This document shows positions 36,101-46,673 of a stretch of 64,000 nucleotides of DNA, in pieces. The stretch is from Scolanthus callimorphus. Taxonomy: Eukaryota > Cnidaria > Anthozoa > Actiniaria > Edwardsiidae. Both the position numbers and the translations under genes were made by a program. Location: positions 2,136,101 through 2,200,100 of the forward strand of contig CM066919.1 in NCBI GenBank assembly GCA_033964015.1, read 5' to 3'. Numbering within the stretch: the first letter of the stretch is position 1; the number at the start of each line of letters is the position of its first letter. The notes under the pieces are model-generated. The model was not told the DNA's origin. It did not search any database and was given only the letters and a program-made list of their open reading frames with translations.

Positions 36101-39100
36101 TTATGTTCAAGTTTATGGGTCTGTCAACTATATCTGACAGTCTTTTTTACAGGATGCAGAAGCTATACTTTTCTCCTGTAATTAAAGAGTTCTGGACTCA
36201 GATGCAAAGCAACATAGCCCAGCATTTGGCCACAACAGATGGTGTCTCCTTGGGAGGCGATGGGCGGAATGATTCCCCTGGCCGCAGTGCTAAGTACTGT
36301 GTCTACACAATTATGGATGAATTTAGCAAGCTAATAGTGGATGTGGAGATACTAGATAAGAGGGAGACTTCAGGGAAGTCAGCCAATATGGAAAAACTTG
36401 GACTGGCAAGGGTTCTAGCAAGAAACATGAAAGTAATGAAGATTTGTCACCTAGCCACACATCATGCATTGCTCTTGCACGTGATATGAAAGGTATGGTA
36501 TGTGAGTTTTGAAAAAAGCACTTTATTTACAGCTGTTTTAGGTCACATGTGATTCGAAAGCTTCAACACTTGACAGCAAAATGCAAAGTTATTAGAAGGC
36601 GTCCCCATGATTACACATATGTTTTGCCTGCTACGAGACAGAATACCCCATGTGGTTGCATGGCTCATTGTAAATCTGCATGGTGATTGGCTGACATCAT
36701 TTTTATTGTCTGGCTTCAGTTCAGAAAGTATAGTTACCATAGTTATGTCCACCATATTCATGTTTTTGGAGTCAACCTTTGGTGCTCTAGAAACAGGTAG
36801 TTGTTGCCTTAACGGCCCAGTATTTCTAATATCATTAAAAACCTATCTCCGTCATTTATTAACCACAAAAGGGACAGATCCAAAGATAAATTGTTTTTTG
36901 GTTGGCTTTGTAATTTTAAAAACAAATGACATATTATTGAATTTGCAGCCAATCATGCAGAGCTGGTACAGTTGTTCCATGATCTTGATGTGTGGCACAA
37001 GGCTGCCAAGCTTTCCAAATGTTTGACAGAGGTAAGAAATAAAATAATTTAAATAATTAATGCTGCTTTTGTTCAGTTCTTTGTATGCTTTGTTTGTGTA
37101 ATTCTAGATAAAAGGACCCATATCTCTACCATGGAGGGCATTGGAAACACAAAAGGGCTGGGGATCAATTTGGCCAATTTTTCATGGGAAAGATGACCTA
37201 TTCCATACATTTCAGAAAATTGAGGGGTGGGGAGGTCTTTTTGAAAATTACTTCCCTGATTGGGGTATGGCTTTTTTCTGGAACCTCCATTTCAGATTGA
37301 TGCTCTTATTGGAGTATCGGGTGTTTGTTCATACTCATGTTTGTTAGTAATTTTGCCTTCCTTCCAGCAGAAAATGTCAACAGTCGTGCAGATAACATAA
37401 GAGGCAAATCTAGAGACAAATAGTATAATTGGCTAAAAAAATAGGAAATCAGATGCCGGTCAATATAAAAATAGTTAAGATTTGCAGATGATAATAAACA
37501 TTATCAAATTCAATATAACAGGCATCCAATATGAAGGACTGCAGTGCCTTGCGAGAATGGGTAGAGCCGGTCAGAAACCACTTCTGGTACTGTTGCAGTG
37601 AGGCAGAAGGGGATGCCACAAAACTAAAGGTTTGCCAGGCCACCTTACTTTGTGTTACAATTCAAATTCAAGTTTTGTTTTGTGAGTTTGTGTTTTGTGA
37701 GTTGAGTATGCAACAGGCACTTTGTGGAAAGAGGAGATGCATGCTCTTTTAGACCACTGCAGTGCCCAATTACCACTATCCAGACAACCTTACTTATGTT
37801 ACTGCAGACTTCAACCCTATGCCACTAAGATCTCCACCTCAGTGTTTAGGCAAGCTTGACTTTTTGCCACCTTTTTTGCACAACAATAATTCACGCGACT
37901 TTCCAAGGAATGAGTAAGATAGTGTGGCTTGACTGTGATCATTTTTATAGGAGATGTGGGTAGGCGTCCTTCACCATGTGGTAGGAGAGCATGAATGGGC
38001 AGATGGAGAATGCACCCATGGACCGCTGGTTGGGACAGAGAGAGGAAAGCCCCTGCTGAGCAAGGGGTCCAAAGCACATGATGCCCTAAGGAAGGTTGTA
38101 ATGGATAAGAGGTGGTTGAAAAGCTTGGGGTACTATGTTTGGTTCAAGTAAGTCACTCCCTATGATTATAATTATTTACAGCAGGTTGTGGACTCATTCC
38201 TCGTTGACCAGCTCAGCTCAATAAATCAAAGCAAGTGATAAAAATGTGATATTTTCTCTGGTGGAGTATGCCCCCCCTCCCCTACATTCACTTTTTGCGT
38301 GTATCATTTACTAATAAAAAAAGCTGCAAGGAAGCCCAGAAACACGGCAAATAGCAACCATAATTTTCTATTTTTACTGTTATTTTTGGGCCAAAAAGCT
38401 TCCTATTTTTTTAATCCTGAAAATAAGCCCTCCTTATATCTGTTACAGTCAATCACGAAATAGATAGACAAAATCTATGTATACAGGTAGGTTTATAGAG
38501 TTTACCTGGATGACAGAAAATGGAATTCTTTATAATAATCACTTTTCTCTTCTTGATTTTAGGCACACCAGCTACATAGAGAACTTCAACAGCATGATGT
38601 TGAAATATGCTCCCAAGCGAAATTCATTTGAGTAAGATATGCACTTATTTATTGGGTAAAACGAAGGTTACTCAGGGCATGGAAAAGGCTCTGGCCATTT
38701 TGCTACTTAGAGCATGCACATTCACAGGAAAATTATTTTAGAATATAATTTCCAAAATTTCAGTGATTCAAGATGAAAGATTAAAATGTCCTTTATTGAC
38801 ACTAAAATTGTTATCATGGGAACTGCTGGGTATGGCCCACTTATGATATTTTGGTTGACTTATCACGCACAATAAAATCTTACTCATAATTTCTTATTCT
38901 TTTCTTCACCCATAGCATCAATCCTGATGTTATTGTGTGTGATTACTGAACCAATATATAAAAAGTGGGCATTACAATTACACTTTCCTCTATGTAATGC
39001 ATGAAGGGGTCTTTCTAATAGAATTTGAGTACATTGTAAACATGGTGTGTTTGCTTCTCAGATTCACAACATTTTGTACAAGGATTTATTTGGCAGCAAT

Positions 39101-39455
39101 AGATCACAACATGCATGCTGGTCGGGATCAAGCAACAACACAGAGTGGGGACCCCATCTTCAAGAAGACCTATTCCAAGAGGTCAAAGCGGTGGTACCCA
39201 GAGCCTGTTCTTGTGGAGAAGCAGTTTGCCTACATCTCTTATCTTGTGGCAAAGATATTGAAGGCCAGGATAGATGACCCTAAGACAGCTGAGAGGGTAG
39301 TTCCCTTGCCACAATTCCACCCAAGACGCCTTGCGGCAACCATTGCCATGAAGGAGAGCCCTGAGCTTTCTCTCCTGATAAAGAATACAGGAGTAGGTTT
39401 GCAAAGAAAGATGAAGAAGAGAATGATTAGCATGGGTTTTTCTTTCGTATGGTAA
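33126..39455 (+). CDS. Kolobok-type transposase, 11 exons, one apparent frameshift
   Basis: Exons: 33126-33319, 33430-33494, 33760-33865, 34583-34753, 35036-35194, 35631-36492, 36949-37031, 37522-37629, 37951-38147, 38563-38631 and 39062-39455. All junctions are GT-AG and the phases agree, giving about 802 residues. The start MAADGTGNPALPP is followed by an AT-hook-like RPRGRPKRP and long acidic exons. A CSVC...CPHGH cluster (about 319-345) looks zinc-binding. The presumed catalytic triad is D in GGDGRNDSPG (about 442), D in HDLDVWHKAAK (exon 7) and E in SYIENFNSMMLKYAPKR (exon 10). Exon 8 has NHFWYCCSEAEGD and exon 9 WVGVLHHVVGEHEW, both typical of the family. Exon 6 needs one extra base near 36450-36470 to reach the phase of exon 7: a one-base deletion or sequence error. 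Expected role: cut-and-paste transposition at TTAA. Confidence 0.82.
34940..34994 (+). repeat. AAT/AAC microsatellite in a transposase intron
   Basis: Run of aataataac-type triplets in the intron before exon 5. A shorter one is at 34556-34571. Confidence 0.8.
35344..35486. mobile_element. hAT-like MITE in a transposase intron
   Basis: Tips CAGGGGCCGGTTCCT and AGGAACCGGCCCCTG, with inner tggataa/ttatcca words, in the intron between exons 5 and 6. Related to the fragment at 17386-17508. Confidence 0.75.
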
Positions 39456-40160
39456 TCCAACAATATGGCTAATCAAGTGACCTGCTTCTAATGCTGTTAT
39501 TATTTTTAATATTTTTTTTCTTGAATGTTGATTGACTGATCATAAAGAATATCTTGTAAATAATGACAAACATTTATGTGATTCCAGAAAAAAAAATCCA
39601 TACCTGAAGGGATTTGGAAATCCAAAGGGGGTGGAATAGTCAAATGCCCATTTATTTCTGATATAATACTGTATTTGTTTCACTATAAAATTGGGCATTG
39701 GTCATTTCTGGTATCATACATGTACAAGTTCAAAGTATTTTTACAGAGGTGGTTTCATAGGTTCAAGGAAACCCTCCTTGTGATTATAAACAATGACTAG
39801 AGAGTATACAACACAATGGAGTCAAAATTTTGGAACCCTGGGTTTGAACTGTCATTGGTACAATCTGAATTAACTGTGAAATATTATATTTGATAAACAC
39901 AAAATAGTTCTGCCCTCTTGTATATCATAATGGTTATGCCAAAATGTATGTATCTGTCATGTGGCTGTATCTAGGTTGTGGGGGTACCTCGACAATGGCC
40001 ACAGTAAAGGGATGAACAATTTCTAAGTACAACCATGTTAGATTGTTTGAATGGCAACTAGTTTTATAAAGTGTCCATGCTGAGAAATAGAAAATTCCTA
40101 GTTGCAACAATTTATGCTGTTTATTATTTGTTGTAGAAAGGCATGATCTCATCCTTAGTA

Positions 40161-40398
40161 ACTTTCAAAACAGGTAGAGTTTCAATTGTGCCATTGAAAT
40201 TTCGAACCCACAGGTCACTGTTTTAGATCACATGATGATCAAACATTTAACATGTGACTAAGCACTGACTTTTCAATTGGCTGAAAGACATCAATCCTAG
40301 GTCATGTGACACCTTTTTAGATGTCATGTGATAGAAACTTGCAACCCACAGGCATGAAATTGAAACAGCTCGATTGAAACTCTACCTGTTTTGAAAGT
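40161..40398. mobile_element. 238-bp MITE with 26-bp perfect terminal repeats
   Basis: It starts ACTTTCAAAACAGGTAGAG and ends with the exact complement over 26 bp. It lies between the two convergent genes of the Kolobok-like element. A target duplication is not obvious. Confidence 0.85.
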
Positions 40399-40541
40399 AT
40401 CAGATGGATATCAGATTTAGTTTTGCCTAGGTGAGGCATTAGACCGAAACAGAAACTATGATAAACATGTGTGTTAATGTGTAGGACTGTTCTAATACCA
40501 AGTGCCTACCAGTATTAGCTTTCATAAAATACCCACTGCAG

Positions 40542-42193
40542 TCATTGGGATCTAAAGCCCATATACACATTGTCAGCTGATCTGTAAGCCCTCCTTATCC
40601 TTCTGACAGCACATGAGGGAATAACTCTTCTATTACCCTTTCCAAGGTATCCATGTTCCCATAAAACAAACATGCGATATCCAGCCTTGCGGTAACTTGC
40701 AGCAGAAAAGTCCAGTTCTTCAACAAAAGCATCACACCGTGATCTTATTGCCATTTCTAACACATGTCTAGCCAAACATAAGTTACTAAAAAGGTCATAT
40801 GAAGTGATACATTCAGGTCTGTCGCAGCATTTGTTTTCCACAGGCGTACTCATTGGTACACAGTTGCCACACACACACCAACGGGGTTTGTTTGGTGGCC
40901 TTGGTGGCTCTGGATCTTCAGGGTTGTCTTGCTCGAGCAGTCTTTTTGCAAAATCCAGGCTGCCACGGCCACTGTTTAACAGACTGATTAATATAAGTCT
41001 GGTCCCAACAGCATCTAAGTTGTCGACAAATTCCTGAAAGATGAATAATGCAGCATCTAAATTTATCTCTTGAGCACCATGTGACCTGACAGGTAGGAGG
41101 AACATGACTTGTAAATGGCAGACTTTCCTGGTTATTTTACTACACTGAAAAGCGTTATAGTAAAACAAACAACATGCTTTCATTCAGCAAATGATGGCTG
41201 GAAATGCACAGCAATATTCAGCATCACCAGTTTCACTTGTTGCAAGTACTAGAAGCGCTTAGAGCCAGTGTGGAATTCAGCCTATATAAGCACAGATTTC
41301 AGGTGCGGGTTGTTCAAAGGTGGATTAAATTTAAACCAGGTTTAGTTCTAAACAAAACCATCGAGTCATCATGGTAATTAATCCTGGATTAGTGCTAAAC
41401 GACTTTCGAGCAACTGGACCCTGTAGAAGTGAGTTTTGGAGGGAAGGAAGAAAGCCTGAAAAACACGAGCAACTTTCTCTTATAATAACAGCATGCCAGC
41501 GTTTTCCATCACTGCATAGATGAAAGGAATTCAGTGCACAGCCATTTGTATAAAATTTCAGAAATTGAATTGTGACTTTGAAAATTTTAGAAATTAGGGA
41601 CTTCAAAACACTCAATCTAAGAGAGCATATACGTAGTATCAATATTTTTATGACGAGCCTAAACAAAACTGCACTTTCTTACCTCGATTTCCTGTTTCCT
41701 AGACTCGATATCTTGCCGCTGGCGCTGAAGAGAACTTCCTGGTAAACTACCTTCTCTAATAGTTCCTAAGTTCTAATAGAAACAAGGAAAATGCATTGGC
41801 TGAAAGTCTCGACTTGATAACAAAATCAGATCGAGTCCCGAGATTTGGGCTCCTACCTTATTTGCACAAGGTTTCTTGGCTGTGCCGCACGAACATCCCG
41901 GAGCACATTCTAGATCTGCCGTACGACATGGACAGCCTCTACCCTTTCCATTCTTCTGTTTAGTTTTGCAAGAGGACTTGCATTTGCAAAAGATCTCCCT
42001 TACGGGGAGCATCTCGACGGGCGCTTCTCCTTCGCTCTGCTGGCCTCCGGCTCCACCATCGCCAGAAATATCGAGAGAAAATTCGCTCGGATCGTAAATC
42101 TTTAAAGTACAAAGGCATTAAATAAATTCCCCAAACAAGTGCACTTCTTGAAACCTTTAGACTTACTTCACTTCCGTACGCGTTGACCGCCAT
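40542..42193 (-). CDS. CXC plus P2X7-ballast-like protein encoded by the Kolobok-like element, 4 exons
   Basis: Exons on the minus strand: 42193-42167, 42099-41857, 41772-41683, 41033-40542. All have GT-AG borders and phase 0, giving 283 residues from MAVNAYGSE to MGFRSQ. Residues 47-88 are a tesmin/TSO1-like CXC domain (FCKCKSSCK, GCPCRTADLECAPGCSCG), a Cys-rich DNA-binding fold. Exon 3 is a short, charged, probably coiled segment (RQRQDIESRKQEIE). Residues 171-280 resemble the C-terminal ballast of P2X7 receptors: WCVCGNC, CCDRPEC, LFSNLCLARHVLEMA, YRMFVLWEHGYLGKGNRRVI. There is no ion-channel part. The gene is intact and faces the transposase. I infer an accessory protein that binds element ends or chromatin. 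Gene identity is fairly sure; the role is open. Confidence 0.85.
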
Positions 42194-42431
42194 TCTTCGA
42201 TTTCGTCGAGTTCGCGCGCTCTACTACCAAAACAAGGCAAAGCGAGGAACGCCTTGCACATTTGGTTTGTTTACCAAGGCCGCGTTGCATGACGGTCGAC
42301 AGGCATTCTTTTAAGGACTATTTTATGGTATTTTCCGGCTCAAAAAATCTCAATGAATGTATTTTTGAATTGGGAACATGTCTTGGAGGATGTTAACACT
42401 GGTATTTGAGCGAAAGGTGAGTACACTTTGA

Positions 42432-42482
42432 GTTTTTAGCGGAGCTCCCGCGGGCGCCGAAGGCGCCCGCGAGCGGAGCCCC
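42432..42482. repeat. GC-rich hairpin in a dispersed 'agcggagc' repeat
   Basis: gcgggcgcc-gaa-ggcgcccgc forms a perfect 9-bp stem, flanked by agcggagctccc and agcggagcccc. The agcggagc word also marks the edges of the satellite-bearing elements at 47.95, 49.09, 57.49 and 57.97 kb. Confidence 0.6.
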
Positions 42483-42618
42483 ATAGCTACATGCAGGAGA
42501 GAAAGGAACAAAACAAAAGTGTATATGCATCAACCAATTCTGTTATGGACTTCCGGTTGTGTGTCCGTCCGTCGTCGCACAGGCAACCCATGACCAGTTT
42601 TATAGCAGAGCTAAATAA

Positions 42619-43279
42619 AAGGTTTATATCTTGGGAAGGGATTAACCTCAGACAACCAAACTTGGGCGAAGTTGTCTTAGTGGCAAGGGGGGTGCAACGG
42701 CATGGTCACGTGGTATGACATCATTGATGACGTCATCAAACGAGGAAAGGTTTATATCTTGGGAAGGGATTAACCTCAGACAACCAAACTTGGGTGAAGT
42801 TGCCTAAGTGGCAAGGGTTGTGCAACGGCATGGTCACGTGGTATGACATCATTGATGACGTCATCAAACGAGAAAAGGTTTATATCTTGGGAAGGGATGA
42901 ACGTCAGACAACCAAACTTGGGTGAAGTTGTCTAAGTGGCAAGGGGGGTGCAACGGCATGGTCACGTGGTATGACATCATTGATGACGTAATCACACGAG
43001 AAAAGGTTTATATCTTGGGAAGGTATTAACCTCAGACAACCAAACTTGGGTGAAGTTGCCTAAGTGGCAGGAGGGTGCAACGGCATGGTCACATGGTATG
43101 ACATCATTGATGACGTCATCAAACGAGAAAAGGTTTATATCTTTGGAAGTGATGAACCTCAGACAACCAAACTTGGGTGAAGTTGCCTAAGTGGCAAAGG
43201 GGGTGCAACGGCATGGTCACGTGGTATGACATCATTGATGACGTCATCAAACGAGAAAAGGTTTATATCTTTGGAGGCA
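42619..43279 (-). repeat. Satellite array A, about five 128-bp units with CRE-like motifs
   Basis: ggtttatatc recurs at 42621, 42749, 42877, 43005, 43132 and 43260, a period of 127-128 bp. Each unit holds accaaacttggg, ggtcacgtgg and a gatgacgtcatca palindrome. Read on the minus strand it matches the arrays at 48, 57.6 and 58 kb. The array interrupts the 3' end of the decayed gene at 43.3-45 kb. Confidence 0.9.
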
Positions 43280-45046
43280 CGACCAGATATGATGCGTAGC
43301 ATGAGGGCAGCATGGGCAGACAAGTTATGAAAATACACTCCAAACATCTTCCTTAGCGTGAGCTTCTTTGGCTTTTTCATAATCAAATTCCTTAAAATCA
43401 TTGAGTGCAGCCAAGCTTGTAATACCTGAGAATCAATGCAGGTGAGCGCTGAAGTTCTTCTGAGTACAATATGCGCTGCATTTCAACTAGAGAATATAAT
43501 GCCAGGAGAGCTTCTTTAGACATGATAGCTGGATGCTGGTGAGCTATTGCTGTAGTCTTCACCAAAGCCTCTCGAAAGTCAGCGCAACGCTTGCTTTCTT
43601 TGCTACCCAGACATAACTCAAAGGATTCCTGTAGCAACTTTAACTCCTCTTGTGAAAGGTGATATGGAAATTCTTTAATAAAGTTCTCTATATGATGCCC
43701 AATGTCATGTAAAGGTTCACATGGGAGAATTTCATAATTTTTCAATCCAATATCTTCTAAATCCATTTCAGGATTATTATAAACAAGTGCAGGGACACGC
43801 TGCATGCCATGCAATTCTTTGGTAAGGAGATCTTGTAGTTCATGGTCAAGATGGAATGTCATATCACAATGTACTCCACAATGTACTCCACAACTGGCAC
43901 AGAAGTAGTTCCCTCCCTTTTGCTGGCCTGCTTCAAAAGCTCTTAGGGGACTGTCACCATGGCAAAATCTTAGCTGATCATGATATTCAATTCCATCAAG
44001 CAAAGACTTCTGTGACAGCTCTTGGATGCATGCCAAGCGTGTTTCTGTGTAGAGAAGCTGTTACTGTCTGAACTACCACATCTAGCAATGAAGTGGACTT
44101 CTGGCTGTTCAATTATACTCTGTATGTTCACTTGCTTGCCAGTTTTGTTCTTATACTCTGTGTTGGTATAAAATACAGCAGGGTCATAAAGGCATTTGAC
44201 AAGGCAGGCCATGTAGCCATGGTTTGCAACTGTTGAGTTGTCTAGCCACACAACAATATTTCGGCTTCTCTCTATACACTTTAACCTTTCTCTCATGTCA
44301 TCTTCTTTTTCTCCCTCCACAAGCTCGTCCAGGTCACTCAGGCGCATTCTGAGAGCTTCTACAACCATTGTATCATAATGGGCATTGTTGTTGTTTCTCA
44401 TGAATTCTTGATGTTTGTTTAGCATGTTTTGCCGTATATCTTTTAGTGGCGTCTTTCTTCCCCAATCTCAAACTCAACTTTCTTTATTTTTAGATCTTTT
44501 GTGAGCACAAGTTTCTCATACTTCTGAGGGACAATCATTTCTCCAACTGTGTATTCCCCAGTTTCAATTTTTTTGTTCAACTGCTTTTTCAGTGTTTCTC
44601 TTGTTGGTTCAGTTGGGACACTTATTTCCCCTCCGGGTCCTTTCCTCTTCTTCCTTCTCGCCACTGGTAGCGCATCAGACGGCTTCCGTTTTGTTTGAAA
44701 TTTATAAACTGGGACTCCTAGAGAGGCTAGCCATTCCTTTGCTATCTGCCCGCCATTCTTTGGTAGTTGGCCTGTTGCATTATGTATGTTGTACTTTTCT
44801 GCTAGGCTACTCCAGTTGACTAATTGGTCTTGTATCCCTCAACCTCTGCCTTCAAGCCAGCCTTGTCCCACATCATGGCTTCTAGATTTCCTGTGTGGTC
44901 TTTTCTCTTCATTCTTTTTGTTTGCACATTCTCATGTTCCTCATCTCTTCTTCTTTTTGCAGATGCCTTTGTTTTGAAGGACATCGCAAGACGACCGCGT
45001 TGCCATGCACTCAGGGATTTCCCTCCACCATAACACCTGATGAGTA
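43280..45046 (-). pseudogene. Decayed N-terminal half of an uncharacterised coral multi-copy gene
   Basis: The minus strand reads, across several frames: YGGGKSLSAWQRGRLAMSF near 45020; LVNWSSLAEKYN and GGQIAKEWLASLGV near 44800; GEYTVGEMIVPQKYEKLVL near 44550; PLKDIRQNMLNKHQEF near 44430; CHGDSPLRAFEAGQQKGGNY near 43960; a Cys-rich FCASCGVH; EILPCEPLHDIGHHIENF near 43700; and LTLRKMFGVYFHNLSAHAA near 43340. I remember this order from long predicted proteins in corals without assigned function. At least four frameshifts (near 44821, 44448, 44040 and 43400) break it, and the satellite array cuts it off after IISGRAS. The matching C-terminal half lies on the plus strand at 54.9-56 kb. Confidence 0.65.
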
Positions 45047-45059
45047 ATTTAACAAAATT

Positions 45060-46170
45060 GATTAGCATAGATATAAATGAGCAATAATGTCAGTGCCAAA
45101 AAAATATCCCATGCCAGCATGTGATCTGGAGTACGACTGTTTCTAACTAATTGGGTATATTTTTTCATTAATGTTAGGTGTACATTGTAGTTTACTATTC
45201 AAAGTTAAGTGCCTCCTTGGAATAAGCACAACATGTATGTACACCACCTTAAAATAAGCATCCCAGCCCCTTTACATTTGGTATATTTTTTTTTTCGATT
45301 TATTATTTAGATGAAACATATTATTTGGGAATTTATCCTTTGTAAGTCACAAGGAATTCGAGCGGAAATCTAATCGAAACGAGCAAAACTTGTGCGGACT
45401 CGTATCCTGCCTAAATATATGCGCGCGCTGGAATTTATTCATGAGCCCACATTGTAAAATAAATATGTACAGCTGACTTTTGTGTAAAAGCTGCAGTGAA
45501 ATTTAAAATTGCGTGATCTTTTCGATGCGAAGCGACAATTCGAATAGTGTTTACGATTCAGATAACACATCGAGTGAATGATTCCGAAGCGATAATAGCA
45601 TATTTGAACAAGAGAAAATGATATATTTGCTCTTGATTTGTATTAATAAAAGAAAATATTGTGTATGTTTTCAGAAAGTCCGCGATTTTCTGATGTGCGC
45701 ACTCTTTATAGCTAGAAGTTTCTGAATGTTTTTGTGATAGAGCGGATATGGTTATAATTACGCTTAGTGCAAACTGCGCTTGTACAAATTTATTGCGGCC
45801 AAAACTAGAGGCGATTTCTTGGATTTTTCGAAACTAATCAACTGAAAATGCGGCCTAGGCGTAATGTCAGGAAACACAAATAGGGAGTTGAGAATACTTT
45901 GAACCTTTCAAGTGTCAGCACTCCAGGCAATGACTCATCACCGCTGGTGACAATACCTTCGCAAGTCATCCAGCTATGAAAATTTTTTATTGCAAATCAA
46001 TCCATTTACATCAGTGCTATGTTTTTATAGTGCTATGTTTTTATGTTATAATCTTCCCTAAATCTGCTTCGCTATGGCGCTGGCTATACTAGGAACCTAA
46101 CTCGAAAAGCAATTACTACTAATTAGACTCTAGCCACTTTCGGTCATATATTTCTATTGATGTTTCTCGT
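45060..46170. other. Spacer without recognised gene
   Basis: AT-rich DNA with no frame longer than short noise. Confidence 0.5.
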
Positions 46171-46175
46171 TCATA

Positions 46176-46268
46176 TTCAGTATCTTGGACATAAATTCCA
46201 AGAACCACTCTACGGCGATACGAACGAATGTGGATAGCAGAATATCTGTGCTGACTCTCGTCATGGTA
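46176..46268. repeat. Direct repeat, copy 1 of a pair flanking 310 bp
   Basis: About 90 bp, from tcagtatcttggacataaat to ctctcgtcatggtac, similar to 46583-46673 with roughly a dozen changes. The second copy ends exactly where the Penelope-like fragment begins. Confidence 0.75.
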
Positions 46269-46582
46269 CTTCGTGCAGTTTTTCCACAACAAATATTTAA
46301 CTTTCACCTGAATAATTACTTGCAATGCATTGTTAATTTCAAGTTGGCAAGCGAAGAATACTTGAAATCTCGATATGCTTTTCCTTGAAAAATTCAAATG
46401 TTTCTCCAATGCGTCAAAGTCCTCGTAGCATTCCATTCAATACGACTTTCAGTTTCCACCGCTTTAAATCTGTTAAATCGAGTCACGGATCAGCGAAGAT
46501 CTCTGAATGAAATTTTTTGGAGTGTAATTGCAAATGACATTGCTGCACTGTAGTAGGAATACTTATTTGAATGAATTTTTTT

Positions 46583-46673
46583 CAGTATGTTGGACACAAA
46601 TTCCAAGAACCACTCCACGTCCATACGAATGAATGTAGACGGTAGAATGTATGTGCCGACTCTCGTCATGGTA
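46583..46673. repeat. Direct repeat, copy 2
   Basis: Reads tcagtatgttggacacaaat to ctctcgtcatggtac; see copy 1 at 46176. Confidence 0.75.

Larger units (their letters stand above)
32850..42310. mobile_element. Complete 9.46-kb Kolobok-like DNA transposon with TTAA target duplication
   Basis: The left tip AGAATGCCTGTCGACCGTCA at 32850 continues to 32881; its inverted copy fills 42278-42310 with one extra T. TTAA flanks both ends (32846-32849 and 42311-42314). TTAA duplications are known for Kolobok and piggyBac; the transposase decides for Kolobok. Two convergent genes lie inside: an 11-exon transposase (plus) and a four-exon CXC/ballast-domain protein (minus). Introns hold younger MITEs (hAT-like at 35344-35486, others near 37110-37300 and 39585-39720), and a 238-bp MITE lies between the genes at 40161-40398. 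Confidence 0.85.

Noticed and set aside
32850..42310. Assigning the element to piggyBac because of TTAA
   Set aside because: The transposase motifs (GDGRNDSPG, DVWHK, YIENFNSMMLKYAPKR) fit what I remember of Kolobok; no piggyBac DDD motifs are seen.
42619..43279. Regular repeats of similar length that could suggest a CRISPR array
   Set aside because: Units are about 128 bp and repeat as a whole with no unique spacers, and the genome is eukaryotic. This is satellite DNA.
46119..46436. Minus-strand frame of 105 residues
   Set aside because: It overlaps the direct repeat and has no recognised motif or splice context; I treat it as noise.
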